DNA of 64,000 bases from Porphyridium purpureum (Eukaryota; Rhodophyta; Bangiophyceae; Porphyridiales; Porphyridiaceae): contig VRMN01000008.1 of assembly GCA_008690995.1 (NCBI GenBank), positions 124,001 to 188,000 on the forward strand, in the 5' to 3' direction. A program made the translations under genes and the position numbers. The notes beneath the pieces were generated by a model. That model was not told where the DNA came from, did no database searches, and was given only the letters and a program-made list of their open reading frames with translations. Shown here one piece after another: positions 17,818 to 28,355 of the stretch (its first letter is position 1; each line of letters starts with the position of its first letter).

Positions 17818-20277
17818 TCATGGTGTGCCCGCAGCTTGACGGAAGAGGCGGCGCCGCAGCGACTCTGCTGGGATCGAGAGCCAGTCTGAAGGTAGTTTCC
17901 AGAGACTCATGCACCGCAGCTGCGCCTCGCGCACCAGCGCGTCCGCGAGAGCGAGCTCTTCCTTGGCGTTGCGGGGCATCCAGGACGGTGTGGACACATG
18001 AGTGGACAACAAGCTGGTCGAGCTGGTCGAGCTGCTCGCGCTGCCCGACCGACCACCGCGGATGGGCCGGCCTGAAAGGGTGACAGCCATGCGCGGCTCA
18101 CTTGAGGACTCGCGATGGAGCTCGGCCCGGATCGTGTCCAGCTCGGCTGCCAGCGCGCGCTCATAAGAGCCTTCCTCAAGACACTCCGTGACCACACAGT
18201 CACCATGCAGGAAGACAATGTGCGAGCGTGTCGGTGACGACGACGACGACGAAGAAGAAGAAGAATCAGCGGCAGAGCAGTTACGCTGGACTGACTGCTC
18301 AGAGAAAACGAGCCAGTCAGTGACGCCCTGCGGAGATGGCGATACAAAGGCGGCAGACACAAATCCAAAGGTATCGGGACTGCGCAGCACGCCAAGCTGC
18401 GGAGGATCCAGTACCTCTTCAAACAACTGACGCATATTGCGCGGCGGCGGCGGCCGTTGTGGAAATTTGTGCGCTGACTGATTTCCTTCTCCTGCTTCGC
18501 CAAAGTTGCAGTAGTCGGCGAGGTCCTGCTCCAATAACGCCTGCATCTTGTAGATCATGTCGTCTGTGCGTTTGAGCTCGCGTGTGAGTAGAAGCACGCC
18601 CGGGTCAAAGGCGTGCTGCTTTGCCATATCCTCACCGGGAGCGGCCTTGGCAAATGCTACGCTGTACGTCACCTGTTGTCCACCTTTGGGTTTGACAATG
18701 TTGCGCCATTGATACACTGGATCGCGCAGCCATATGGCATCAAGATCGCTCAATAATACACTTTGTCCAAACGCCAGCAGATTGTAGATGAACCGCAGCT
18801 TCCTGGCTAGAAGATTTCCATCCGTATACGGCCTACTTGTCGCGATACTCTGTGTCGGACAATCCACGGGTCGCCGCTCGTGATACAGAAAGCTCCGAAT
18901 CTCGCGCTGCTCCAAGTAGCTATGCAAACGCGCGTCATGAGTCACGATCATGAAGCGCTCAATGCGAGCCGAGCCCATAATCCACATCATCCAATTGAGC
19001 AGAAGTGCACGCTGTTCAAAGGTTGCCCACACAACAAGTACGCACGGAGTGAATTTGATGAAGCTACTTCGAACCAAGTTGGTAAACTCATCGCGTCGAT
19101 AGAGTTCCTCACTCCACGGATTCACCTTGGCTTGAGGCAACTCTGCTTGGCCACCACGATCAAGCCCATGATGCCCTCTTCCCACGCCTGAGCCCAAGCT
19201 CGAACCCGAGCGAGCTGCCTGCAATGTTTTTTCTTTTGCTCTTATCGCTTCAAATGAAGCGCCGGCGGTTAGGTCCAGCTCCGTCGCGGAATCTTTGATG
19301 CCGAGCTCTGTGTCTGGGAAAGCATTACTCCGTGAGCCGGTTGAAAATGCAGCACTGGGTGCAGCTGGCAACGTCGACTCGCCAACACCAGACTCTTCCT
19401 TTGGAGTCAAAACTACGGAATGATCATGCATCAGAGACGGCGTGCTTTCCGGAGTAGTAATGACGTCACTGAGTCCTTTGCCCGTCTGACCTGCAAGCTC
19501 GATTGGCTTATTGCCAACCTGAACTTCTGATTCGCCTTGTTCTTTATCCGTTTCACGTTCTGATCGACTCTGCGGCATGTCTGCCTGACGTTCGAATTCG
19601 CTGGGTTCCTTGCCCGTCTCAACCTGCGATTTTCTCGGCTCGTTACCCATGTTGTCTTCTGGCTCGCCCGGTCTTGCTGATGCGGTCAGGCTGTGCACCG
19701 AATCCCCATCATCTTGACGTACATTCGCGCTCACCTGTTTCTTCAGCTCGTTTTCATTCGTGCTGAGGCTTCCAGGAGAATGCACGTCGGTTGAAGTTAC
19801 TGTTAGTCTTTCGGTAATCAATGTATCGTTCCTGTCGTGCCTGTCTGCGGCATCAGACAAAGATGGACTGTGTACCAGGTCCATGGGCACTGTATTTTGA
19901 TCATTTCGGTCATCGTCTTCTCTTTCGGAAGCGCTGAAAGAGGAGCTTGCATTAGTCGCATGTACTATGTTGCCTTCTTGAGTCAGCCGGCGGCGCATAG
20001 TGTCATCCATGCCGCGTTGGCTTTCAGTCTCGATGTTTTGCTGTTCCAGCGGTGCGAGTTCTGCGTGCAGGTGAAACTCCCGTTCATGAAAGCGAACCAA
20101 GACGTGGAACTCCCACACCGCAGCGGCGGCCATGACGAAGAGCACGAGCACGGGCAGGCGCGCGTACGCGAGCACACTTGGCAGCACGCCCAGCGGAGCG
20201 CCATCACTCGGCGCGTCCCCATCCAGCTGCGACAAACGCACCGCCTGCCGCCGCCACCGCCGCGCGCGATCGCTCAT
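17818..20277 (-). CDS. Golgi type II glycosyltransferase, nucleotide-diphospho-sugar transferase (GT77-like)
   Basis: The protein has 819 residues from the ATG at 20277; upstream in frame there is only a TTG. A short basic cytoplasmic tail and one membrane anchor (about 36-56, LPVLVLFVMAAAAVW) give a type II Golgi topology. A long low-complexity acidic/Ser stem follows (to about 390). The catalytic domain holds the DLDAIW motif at about 508-513, a DxD metal/nucleotide-sugar site, inside SVLLSDLDAIWLRDP, which is typical of the PF03407/GT77 group (arabinosyl- or xylosyl-type transferases in plants). A serine run sits within the domain. Sugar and acceptor are unknown; cell-wall or secreted polysaccharide synthesis is a fair inference. 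It shares a promoter region with Rpt6. Confidence 0.82.
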   Translation of the reverse strand: MSDRARRWRRQAVRLSQLDGDAPSDGAPLGVLPSVLAYARLPVLVLFVMAAAAVWEFHVLVRFHEREFHLHAELAPLEQQNIETESQRGMDDTMRRRLTQEGNIVHATNASSSFSASEREDDDRNDQNTVPMDLVHSPSLSDAADRHDRNDTLITERLTVTSTDVHSPGSLSTNENELKKQVSANVRQDDGDSVHSLTASARPGEPEDNMGNEPRKSQVETGKEPSEFERQADMPQSRSERETDKEQGESEVQVGNKPIELAGQTGKGLSDVITTPESTPSLMHDHSVVLTPKEESGVGESTLPAAPSAAFSTGSRSNAFPDTELGIKDSATELDLTAGASFEAIRAKEKTLQAARSGSSLGSGVGRGHHGLDRGGQAELPQAKVNPWSEELYRRDEFTNLVRSSFIKFTPCVLVVWATFEQRALLLNWMMWIMGSARIERFMIVTHDARLHSYLEQREIRSFLYHERRPVDCPTQSIATSRPYTDGNLLARKLRFIYNLLAFGQSVLLSDLDAIWLRDPVYQWRNIVKPKGGQQVTYSVAFAKAAPGEDMAKQHAFDPGVLLLTRELKRTDDMIYKMQALLEQDLADYCNFGEAGEGNQSAHKFPQRPPPPRNMRQLFEEVLDPPQLGVLRSPDTFGFVSAAFVSPSPQGVTDWLVFSEQSVQRNCSAADSSSSSSSSSSPTRSHIVFLHGDCVVTECLEEGSYERALAAELDTIRAELHRESSSEPRMAVTLSGRPIRGGRSGSASSSTSSTSLLSTHVSTPSWMPRNAKEELALADALVREAQLRCMSLWKLPSDWLSIPAESLRRRLFRQAAGTP

Positions 20278-20395
20278 CCACGTCCGTGTGTCCTTCTCTC
20301 CTCCGTCACCACACCTCTCTGCCAAACCACCACCTTCAACTACAAACTCACGCTCGTCTCCGCCACCAACTCCTCAAGTTAAATGCATTTCACAG

Positions 20396-20472
20396 CGGTA
20401 CAGCGTCACTGTACACTCACCTCAAGTGTTGTTCACTGTACTTTCTTCCACATGCGGTAATCGTAACTGTAC
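20396..20472. promoter_or_regulatory. GTAC-core motif cluster in the GT77/Rpt6 divergent promoter
   Basis: GTACAG at 20398 and CTGTAC at 20409, 20436 and 20467 lie between two divergent genes with starts at 20277 and 20686. The 408-bp gap also holds a GA tract at 20640-20664 next to the Rpt6 start. Role inferred. Confidence 0.6.
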
Positions 20473-20639
20473 TTTATTATACTCAACGCCCCCCTTTTTT
20501 AACGACGTTCATTGTTCAGCTTGCTGGCGCACGATTTCTAGTGAAACGAGGTGGTTTTCATAGGAAAAAGGTCTTTTTGTATAGAAGAGGAGAAAGGGCG
20601 AACCAACAACCAAGGCAGTGAGCGGGAGTGAAGAGGGAG

Positions 20640-20664
20640 AAGAGAGAGAGAGAGAGAGAGAGAG
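20640..20664 (+). repeat. (GA)n tract just ahead of Rpt6
   Basis: An AG dinucleotide run on the sense strand ending about 20 bp before the start codon at 20686, so probably within the 5' UTR. Confidence 0.95.
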
Positions 20665-20685
20665 GACGGAAGGAAGAAAGGAAGG

Positions 20686-21978
20686 ATGGGGAGTGGGAGT
20701 GGACAAATGGAGGTGGACGTGACGTCTTCGGGTATGCTAGGGGCTACATCTGGTGCAGCGGGAAATACGTCCTCGGTGCTGGCGGCGACGTCGACGTCGA
20801 GCACGGTGCTCCGCGGGTATTACCAGACAAAGATCGATGAGCTGGATGCCAAGCTGCGCGAGAAGCAGGAGAATCTGCGGCGCCTGGAAGCGCAGCGCAA
20901 CGATTTGAACAGCAAGGTGAAGAACTTGAGGGAGGAGTTGCAGCTGCTGCAGGAGCCAGGATCGTACGTGGGCGAGGTAATCAAAGTGATGAGCAAGAAA
21001 AAGGTACTCGTCAAGGTGCACCCGGAGGGAAAGTACATCGTGGACATCGAAAGTTCCATCGATATCAACAAAGTCCTGGCGACTGCGCGCGTGTCGCTTC
21101 GCAACGATTCGTACACGCTGCACAAGATTTTGCCGTCCAAAGTCGACCCGCTCGTGTCCCTCATGCGCGTGGAAAAAGTGCCGGACTCCACGTATGAGAT
21201 GATCGGCGGCCTGGACAAGCAGATCAAAGAAATTAAGGAAGTCATTGAGCTGCCGATTAAGCACCCGGAACTCTTCGAGGCTTTGGGTATTGCCCAACCC
21301 AAGGGCGTGCTGCTCTACGGCCCGCCCGGCACGGGTAAGACATTGCTGGCGCGCGCCGTCGCGCACCACACGGACTGCACGTTTATCCGAGTGAGCGGGT
21401 CGGAGTTGGTTCAAAAATACATCGGAGAGGGATCGCGCATGGTGCGCGAGCTGTTCGTGATGGCGCGTGAGCATGCGCCCAGCATCATCTTCATGGATGA
21501 GATCGATTCGATCGGCTCAGCGCGCATGAACTCGGGCGGGAGTGGCGGAGGCGACTCGGAGGTGCAAAGAACGATGTTGGAGCTTCTGAACCAGTTGGAC
21601 GGCTTCGAGCCGACCAAAAATATTAAGATCCTGATGGCCACCAACCGCATTGACATCCTCGATTCGGCGTTGCTGCGTCCCGGCCGTATTGACCGCAAAA
21701 TCGAGTTTCCGAATCCGAGTGAGGACGCGCGGCTGGATATTCTCAAGATTCATAGCCGCAAGATGAATCTCATGCGCGGCATTGACCTCGCCAAAATCTC
21801 GCACAAAATGAGCGGCTCCAGCGGTGCCGAAACGAAGGCAGTATGTACAGAAGCTGGCATGTACGCGCTCCGCGAGCGCCGTATTCACGTCACGCAGGAA
21901 GATTTTGAGATGGCGGTTTCCAAGGTTATGAGAAAGGACCACGAGAATAACATGAGTCTGAAGAAGCTCTGGAAATAG
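20686..21978 (+). CDS. RPT6: 26S proteasome regulatory ATPase subunit 8 (Rpt6/PSMC5)
   Basis: The protein has 430 residues (usual length about 405; the extra is an N-terminal Gly/Ser leader). A coiled coil (about 45-88, [17 protein letters not shown]...) is followed by the OB domain, then the AAA+ domain with Walker A GPPGTGKT at about 212-219, Walker B IIFMDEID at about 267-274 and the arginine-finger region [11 protein letters not shown]. The C-terminus, SLKKLWK, lacks an HbYX motif, as Rpt6 does. It is one of six ATPases of the 19S base that unfold ubiquitinated substrates and open the 20S gate. Sequence is highly conserved; the assignment to Rpt6 rather than other Rpt subunits rests on the coiled coil and C-terminus. 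Confidence 0.95.
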   Translation: MGSGSGQMEVDVTSSGMLGATSGAAGNTSSVLAATSTSSTVLRGYYQTKIDELDAKLREKQENLRRLEAQRNDLNSKVKNLREELQLLQEPGSYVGEVIKVMSKKKVLVKVHPEGKYIVDIESSIDINKVLATARVSLRNDSYTLHKILPSKVDPLVSLMRVEKVPDSTYEMIGGLDKQIKEIKEVIELPIKHPELFEALGIAQPKGVLLYGPPGTGKTLLARAVAHHTDCTFIRVSGSELVQKYIGEGSRMVRELFVMAREHAPSIIFMDEIDSIGSARMNSGGSGGGDSEVQRTMLELLNQLDGFEPTKNIKILMATNRIDILDSALLRPGRIDRKIEFPNPSEDARLDILKIHSRKMNLMRGIDLAKISHKMSGSSGAETKAVCTEAGMYALRERRIHVTQEDFEMAVSKVMRKDHENNMSLKKLWK

Positions 21979-22299
21979 ACTTTGAAAGAAAATCTCGGTT
22001 GGCTGCAATGTATTTCACTTTCTGGAAAATTCGCGAGCACACTTGGTGGGGCTTGGCCTCTCCACGCCACCATCTCTGGCTTCAAAATGGGCGGGTCGAA
22101 AAGATCTACGGCATTCTAGTGTCTGCTTTCACTAAGATAACCATCGAGCGCGGTTTGGAGCAGACTTTTCTTCTGATCACTTGAAACGACCTACTATTTT
22201 CTTCGGCAGATACCCGGCCGGCAACTGCCAAACTCTCTCACAAGGCTTGCACGACGTCGCCACTCTCGATCCAATGTTAATGTCTCACCTTTGTCATGA

Positions 22300-22840
22300 G
22301 TAAGATCCAGCGTCTGCTGTCGCGAGGTGGACCACAAGTTCACAAGATAGAATGAAATTAGAGGGGACACAGTGGAGAGTCTCTGTTCATCTGACACCTC
22401 TGGCACCTCTGGCATAGGCCCAGAGAAATTACAAAGAATCTCGCTGACAGTCGAGACAGCGATGCCGACGATTTCTGTGCGGGCTCGGAACAAGCCTATC
22501 ATCTATCTCCGGCCATGCGGCGCATCCAAGTTTGAAGCAGTTCTGTTGACGGCTGTAAACGACGTACCCAAACCTGTGATCGGAACCATCAACGCGAAGA
22601 GAATCACGACGCGCGCTGATTGAAGAAGTCGGCAAATTGCTCGGGTAAAAAACTCTCGGAGCACGGAGACCGGGTGCGACTTGTGACGACTAAAGGAACA
22701 GGAAGGCTTTTATCCTTCCAAGCCACGGAAACAACGCGTTGCAAAAGCCGAAGCTGGTGTGCAATGATGAAGATGCACCCAGATATGAGAGTCGCGTCTA
22801 CCTTTTGCGGAAAGAATGGCAACCCGCTGATACACGTACG
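22300..22840 (-). pseudogene. Decayed partial copy of the neighbouring MFS transporter
   Basis: Minus-strand translation aligns co-linearly with the last ~150 residues of the intact MFS gene at 23482-25455. Matches include FPWLGRIKAF against AAWLGPVKAF, TSFTAVN against TSFTAVN, and APHGRR against APHERG. The frame is broken by at least two in-frame stops and one frameshift. Weak similarity may extend to about 22990. Divergence is high, so this is an old, truncated tandem duplicate. It is on the same strand and just downstream of the parent gene. Confidence 0.75.
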
Positions 22841-23109
22841 CGAGCTTGCGTAAAGCGGGAGCACTTCTTCACCGCGCGCGCTCGACAAAAGCATGTCGAG
22901 CTCGAAGCACGGGTTCAAGCTAAATGCACAGGCCTCCCAAACGCTATGGATGTAGTTTCGAGTGTGGGATACAATACATTTGCCATTCGAGAAGAACTGT
23001 GCGAAGGCCTCCCCGCATGTGGCTCTTAGAAACATGCGTGCACCCACACCGGTCTGCGCATCTCAAAGTCTTCTCGTCCTCTCACTGCTGCCTGGCGAGA
23101 TAAATCTGT

Positions 23110-23300
23110 TCTCAGGCAAGAAACACACCGCAAATGCCCCATTTGTGTGCCTTTCTATCAGGACCTTTCACGTCGGCTGTCTGCACATCCCACAGACCCT
23201 TGACCTAGTCCTTGCTACCCGACGCGATGAGCCCGATCTTTGGCGAAAAATGCATGGCGCGCACTCAATCCGAGGAGCCAGTGATCGTGCAGCCGGTTGT
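23110..23300 (-). pseudogene. WD40-repeat relic (Pfs2/WDR33-like)
   Basis: On the minus strand around 23255-23120 the translation reads MHFSPKIGLIASGSKD, stop, VKGLWDVQTAD, then KAHKWGICGV. That is the D-V-x-F-x-P-x-x-G-L-x-x-S-G-S-K-D-x-V-K-x-W-D pattern of a WD40 blade, closest in wording to the polyadenylation factor WDR33/Pfs2. Stops interrupt it, including one where the Trp of GHxWDV would stand. It lies between the MFS gene and its decayed copy. No intact counterpart is in the window; the family assignment is tentative. Confidence 0.5.
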
Positions 23301-23481
23301 TGTACCTGCAAACGTCATTTCACAGTTTCTTCTTGGGTGCTGAGGTTCAGGAAAGCTACCAATGCCGCTCGAAGTCAGGGCGCTACAAGTATCTTGTTTT
23401 GTACAGTCGCAAACAGTGTCAGTCATTCTTGTGCGCAGCCTCAGCAGTGCAGCATCAGACACAGACAAAGGCATGTGTGTT

Positions 23482-25455
23482 TCACTTTTGCGACTGTGGA
23501 TAATTCAATGTCTCCGGCAACCGGGCCGACCACCAGTACAAGACCATGTTCGAAAAAACAGAAAGCATGAAGATAAGGCTCTGGTGATAAGGCACTTCTG
23601 TCAGTTGTGTCGACAGACTCCACAGCGCGCCCCCGACGGTCGGACCCACCGTGCGCACAAGTGCCGCGCTCGCCTGCGACATACCGCTCACCCATCCGCG
23701 CTCGTGTGGCGCGGCAGAGTTGGAGACGAGAATGTTGACTGCTGTGAATGACGTGGCCTGTCCGATGACCTTGAGCGTCTGCGCGATGAGAATGACAGCC
23801 CACTCGAGAACGAAGCATCTTCGAAACGCAAAAATGGACGCGGTTGGTATGAGCAGTCCGGCTGCAATCTGAAGCCAAAGAAAAGCCCGGAACGCTTTGA
23901 CGGGACCGAGCCACGCGGCAACGTGTGGCCAGAACCAGATCTGGTACACAAACAGGACCACGCCGCCAAACAAGAGAGCTATCCCAACTTCTTGAGGAGA
24001 GAACGACAAGCCGCCGACAGACGTAGGCGAGCTCGTGTAGATGGGGAAGCCTTCGTCATAGATGATTTGTGAAAAGCACCCTCCGGCATACCCTAAAATG
24101 GCCATCAGTTTCAAATTTGCCTCAGCAACATCGTGATACGAGCTCTGTGATGCCACACGCGACGCGTCCATCTCCTCCCCGATTTCGTGCACAACGTCTT
24201 CTACGCGCTCGCGGTCAAGCACGGGCGGCCGAAAACTGATGGGCATCGAGAGCATTGCGCGCAGTCGCTCCTCCTCTACATTCTCCGGATCCGAGTCGTG
24301 TCCGTCGTTCCCTAGATCATCCAGACTAGGCGAGCGAATGTGTCCAATGAGGCGATTCCTGTGCCGCGGCTTGCTTACGATCCGTTCCATGGCACCCGAC
24401 TCCGTCTTTTCGTACACTTGGCCAAACATAATGCACCTTCGATGCACCGCTCGTCCCTTGAGCGAAGGCTTTGCGCTCGCCTGCTTACCAGCATAAGAAT
24501 ACGACTGCCTCAGTGACGGCTGCTGTTCAGACCCTATACGTATCAGGGGTTCCGCAACAACTGAATGACCTGCATGTGTAGAACTTTTTCTCAGCGCAGC
24601 AAGATCAGTTGGAGGCTTCACATGTGGAGTCTCAACTTCAAGTATTGCAGTGGAAGGCGGCTGGGATGTGGACGCGTCTTCCATGCATGCTGCTGCGGAG
24701 TTGTCCTCTGCAGCTTCCCGTGTTTCGACCAGACACAGCTTGACAATCAAAACGGACAACACGCTGAGCGCGCACTGCAATATATTTGGCGCCAAGTAGG
24801 GAAATTTGGCCATCAGTCCATCGCCCTCAGAGCACAGCGACCCAAGCGCACCTGCGAAAACCCGATTCTCGCATGGTCGGCTGACCAGTCCACATAATGT
24901 TGGGGCCAACATGATGCCCAAGGAGTAGGACAGCCCGATCGTGGCGAACGCGCGCGCCTGGTTGGAGCGGGTCGTAGACTCGGCCATGATTGTCTTGACG
25001 ACGCTGACGTTTCCGTTAAAGATGCCACCCAGGATACGAAAGGCCGCGGCCTGCCAGAAGCTCTGGCTGAAGCCGAAGCCGAGCGAGAAGACAGCGGTGG
25101 CGCCAGCGCCCATCATCAACGCGGGTTTGCGTCCATATCGGTCCGAGAAGGAGCCCCAGATCAGGCTCGCAAATGTCTGCGCAAAAGGCCATGTGCTGCC
25201 TAGTAGACCCGCGTACGTGCCAACATGCTTCTCCTGGATGCCAAAGTCACGGATCATGAACACCGAGTAGGCAAACAAACCAAACAGGTTAAACGCTTCA
25301 ACAAAGTATGCAAAGAGGCAGGTCAGAATCAGCCCCGTAGACAACTCATCTTCTTGTCCGTCATCGTCTGTCTCCGCGACACTTTTCTCGTCTCGCCCGA
25401 GCTTGCTTTCCGCCAGCAACGCGCTTCGCTCACTCCTGTCCGTCGACGAGCGCAT
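23482..25455 (-). CDS. Major facilitator superfamily transporter (ZIFL-like)
   Basis: The protein has 657 residues from the ATG at 25455. A hydrophilic acidic N-terminus is followed by about twelve membrane helices split by a ~190-residue cytoplasmic loop (about 245-440). The MFS loop 2-3 signature reads GSFSDRYGRKPALMMG at about 105-120. The pattern YAGLLGSTWPFAQ...WGSFSDRYGRKP and RILGGIFNGN resembles zinc-induced-facilitator-like (ZIFL/MFSD14) proteins of plants and fungi. The substrate is unknown. GTAC-core motifs lie 250-450 bp upstream. A decayed copy of its last third lies downstream. Confidence 0.88.
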   Translation of the reverse strand: MRSSTDRSERSALLAESKLGRDEKSVAETDDDGQEDELSTGLILTCLFAYFVEAFNLFGLFAYSVFMIRDFGIQEKHVGTYAGLLGSTWPFAQTFASLIWGSFSDRYGRKPALMMGAGATAVFSLGFGFSQSFWQAAAFRILGGIFNGNVSVVKTIMAESTTRSNQARAFATIGLSYSLGIMLAPTLCGLVSRPCENRVFAGALGSLCSEGDGLMAKFPYLAPNILQCALSVLSVLIVKLCLVETREAAEDNSAAACMEDASTSQPPSTAILEVETPHVKPPTDLAALRKSSTHAGHSVVAEPLIRIGSEQQPSLRQSYSYAGKQASAKPSLKGRAVHRRCIMFGQVYEKTESGAMERIVSKPRHRNRLIGHIRSPSLDDLGNDGHDSDPENVEEERLRAMLSMPISFRPPVLDRERVEDVVHEIGEEMDASRVASQSSYHDVAEANLKLMAILGYAGGCFSQIIYDEGFPIYTSSPTSVGGLSFSPQEVGIALLFGGVVLFVYQIWFWPHVAAWLGPVKAFRAFLWLQIAAGLLIPTASIFAFRRCFVLEWAVILIAQTLKVIGQATSFTAVNILVSNSAAPHERGWVSGMSQASAALVRTVGPTVGGALWSLSTQLTEVPYHQSLIFMLSVFSNMVLYWWSARLPETLNYPQSQK

Positions 25456-25558
25456 CCTTCCTTGATGAGCTCACGTCAGCCCCGATTTCGGCTTTGTCAA
25501 GTGCAGCTCAGCCGCAGTCCTGCTCTTCGTCGCGCACCGCAGTTCCACTTCTCCAAGC

Positions 25559-25591
25559 CCCACACACACACACACACGCACACACACACAA
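25559..25591. repeat. (CA)n microsatellite
   Basis: A CA dinucleotide run with one interruption, about 100 bp upstream of the MFS start codon. Confidence 0.95.
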
Positions 25592-25706
25592 ACATATCCT
25601 TCTCTCTTTGTCGGTCCGCGGCGCCCGCTTTGCACCATCTCGTCTCCTGCCGGTGAGCACGCCGGTCCGCGCATCCTCGGCAAAAACACGCCGCCAATTC
25701 AACGAA

Positions 25707-25902
25707 GTACAGTCCGCTACATCCTGTCAGATGGTACTGTACCTTCCTCGTTCTGGCAGTGCGCACGCTCGGATCGGTTTACCGGCTCCTCCACTTCCGC
25801 AGCCGCCGCGAAACCGAACCACTTCCCAAAGCTGTTCGGCGAAGTGAACGAAGTTCAGTGTCCGCACAATATGGTACACTCCACGGTTTTAATAAGGTAC
25901 AG
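25707..25902. promoter_or_regulatory. GTAC-core motif cluster upstream of the MFS gene
   Basis: GTACAG at 25707, CTGTAC at 25737, GTACAC at 25874 and GTACAG at 25897. Role inferred from recurrence across the window. Confidence 0.5.
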
Positions 25903-26513
25903 CGATTCGTCAGGCCCGTCCGTCACGGTTTGCTTGTGCGCTTACGCAGGATACTGAAAATAAAGGCAATTCGACGTGAACCGCTTAACCGTTTGTGATC
26001 GCCCTTACGATGACGACACAAACAACGCGCAACGTGCAGGGGCAAGAAGGAAACGACACGTAGAAGAAAGCAGCCCGATTGATTCACAGCACATACCGCA
26101 TACACGTACGCGCACACGCGCAACAACCTGGAGAGCAGAGCGCTGGACCACCGGTTGCTGCAGTTTCCAAGGTTCAAGCTGTGGAGTTTCTCTGTTCATG
26201 CGTCGCCGGCGGCGTCTGAATTCGGACGCGGAGCTTCGCGACGTGCTGAGAACCTCCGTCACCTCTCACCGAACCGCGGCCGTCCTTGCGCGAAGCGCGT
26301 GCCCACGCGCTCCTGCGATTGCCCCGACGCGCTTTCCGTGCGCCGTTCTAGCGCTCCTATAGACCGTTGTGCGGTCCGCGCCGTCTTGGCGATACTTTAA
26401 AAAACGACGTTAAGAATGCATCAAAGCGCGAGTTTAATTAAGTTTGTTTCGTATGTGGTTTGAGAAGGAACACCGAAGAAGGACGTGCAGAGGTTGAGGA
26501 CGAGAAGGAGAGG

Positions 26514-28133
26514 ATGAGAGGAAGGATGGTGGTGGTGAGGAGGATGATGATGATGGTGGTGGTGGCGAGGCGGATGTGTGCTGCGCGGCGGTGGCTGAGC
26601 GTGATGGATGGTCCGTGGATGGCGGAGAGGAAGGATGCGAGGCGCGCCGCCTGGGCGGTGAGGAGCCGCTGCGCTTGCGCGTGCGTGCTGCCGGTGAATG
26701 CGCACAGCGTGCGGAGCATCAGCAGATGGCACGCCTTGCAGGCGGCTCGAGGAATGTGCTGGAGACGGTGTGCAGCGCTTGAGGGAGGAGGCGCGAGACG
26801 GCGGGACGAGAAGAAGAGGATTCAGTATCGGCATGATCTGTGTGTGCGTGGACACCAGGTGCAGGTCGAGGGTATGGCCGCGCGCCCGGACGCCGACGTC
26901 CAGATGGAAGAGCAGCCAGACCTGCAGCTGGCTGCCCAAGTGCAGGGTGCACCGCAGACAGAGACAGAGCTCAGCACAGAGGAAGTGTTCAACAATGTCT
27001 GGAACAAGCTGGAGAAGGAGTACAGGAGCCAGAACCAGTACATGACGCTTCCGTCCGAGATCATTTGGCTCAACGGCGCACCAGGATCTGGCAAGTCCAC
27101 GAACACCCCCTTCATTTTGCGCGCGCGCGGGCTCGATGCTCGGCCCATCATCATGTCCAGCCTGCTTCAGGCCGAGGAGTTTAGAGAACGAATTGACCGC
27201 GGAGAGATGATTCCCGACAGCGAGGTGTTAGAGCGCTTGCTGCGCGCACTGCTTGACCCGCGGCTTCGCAAGGGCGTGCTTGTAGATGGCTTTCCGCGCA
27301 CCACAGCGCAGGTTGAGACGCTCACCATGTTGTACGACAAGATGAAGGAGCTGCGCAGTACGTGTGACTCCAACTTGCTCGTCCACTACCCGAAACCTCG
27401 CTTTCTGATTGCAATCTTGTATGTTTCTGAGGAAGAGTCTGTGCATCGCCAGATAGCACGCGGCTCGGCCGCACAAAAACATAATCTGCGTGTGAAGGAG
27501 ATTCAAGGCGGTACCTTGGCACCCAACCAAGCGGAAACGGAGAGAAAAACCGATCAAGACGTCGCACTGTGCCGCAAGCGCTATCGTATCTTCCGCGCTC
27601 ACCGAGACACCTTGCTGCGCCTGCAAGACAAGTTTCCGTTTGCAGTTATTGACGCGGAAAAGCCGCTCGAAGTGGTGCAGAACGCGATTTTGGAGCAGTT
27701 TCAGTACCAAAGCTCGCAGGAGCTGCGCGCTGACACGTACGACATCATCCAGAACGTGCCGTTAGCGTCTAAAGTCTCATCGAACGCAAGAGGTGCGCTT
27801 GTTGAGCGGCTCGACATGTACCAGGCCGAACGGCCGGACATGTTTAAGCGTGCCATCATCTTTATAAATAAGGTGATGGTCCCACAAATGCAGCGACATG
27901 CGTTTGCCGGCGAAGCGGTTGTCAAAGTGAGCGAGGACCGCATACGCATGGACCAACTGTTTATTGACATGGTCCTCGATGTACTTAGTGAGCGCGGGTA
28001 CATGTGCCATCACGACCGGAAGCTCAGCTACACACCCACAAGTATCGACCGTACGACCCTCCGCATCTTGACAGAGGAGCGGGTAGAACACCTCTTCTAC
28101 GTCAAGTTTCCTGCAGTGGCCTTGCGACACTGA
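26514..28133 (+). CDS. Adenylate-kinase-like P-loop protein with C-terminal extension
   Basis: From the first in-frame ATG (26514) the protein has 539 residues; starts at 26574 or 26874 are possible, and the stretch before 26874 is Arg-rich and poor in acidic residues, like an organelle-targeting peptide. The kinase core begins with IWLNGAPGSGKST (P-loop, 27064-27105), followed by the NMP-binding part and LVDGFPRT, which is diagnostic of adenylate kinases. QIARGSAAQKHN may correspond to the lid arginine region. About 190 residues after the core have no match I recognise. Expected reaction: phosphate transfer between nucleotides (ATP + AMP to 2 ADP), but the divergent lid leaves specificity open. 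Confidence 0.8.
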   Translation: MRGRMVVVRRMMMMVVVARRMCAARRWLSVMDGPWMAERKDARRAAWAVRSRCACACVLPVNAHSVRSISRWHALQAARGMCWRRCAALEGGGARRRDEKKRIQYRHDLCVRGHQVQVEGMAARPDADVQMEEQPDLQLAAQVQGAPQTETELSTEEVFNNVWNKLEKEYRSQNQYMTLPSEIIWLNGAPGSGKSTNTPFILRARGLDARPIIMSSLLQAEEFRERIDRGEMIPDSEVLERLLRALLDPRLRKGVLVDGFPRTTAQVETLTMLYDKMKELRSTCDSNLLVHYPKPRFLIAILYVSEEESVHRQIARGSAAQKHNLRVKEIQGGTLAPNQAETERKTDQDVALCRKRYRIFRAHRDTLLRLQDKFPFAVIDAEKPLEVVQNAILEQFQYQSSQELRADTYDIIQNVPLASKVSSNARGALVERLDMYQAERPDMFKRAIIFINKVMVPQMQRHAFAGEAVVKVSEDRIRMDQLFIDMVLDVLSERGYMCHHDRKLSYTPTSIDRTTLRILTEERVEHLFYVKFPAVALRH

Positions 28134-28355
28134 TAGACGTTGTAGGAGCTTCCATTTCTGCCTCCCGGCGGTTCGCGCATTCCGAAGCGCGCAGATTCGG
28201 GCACATGATGGCAGCTCGGCTCGAGCACATGTGCAGCATCTGGTCGGGAAGAGAATGTCTGAATAGTTTTGAACTTTTTTGTTTTGGCCGCGAGCGTCGA
28301 ATCTGTAAACGTATTTTGTCTATACACAAGACGAGCAAGGGATTCATGCCGCACC

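Larger units (their letters stand above)
25456..26513. other. Control region between divergent MFS and adenylate-kinase-like genes
   Basis: About 1.06 kb with no convincing coding frame. It contains a CA microsatellite (25559-25591), GTAC-core motifs at 25707, 25737, 25874 and 25897, and at 26505-26570 a run of GGT/GAT triplets that leads into the rightward gene. Confidence 0.6.
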
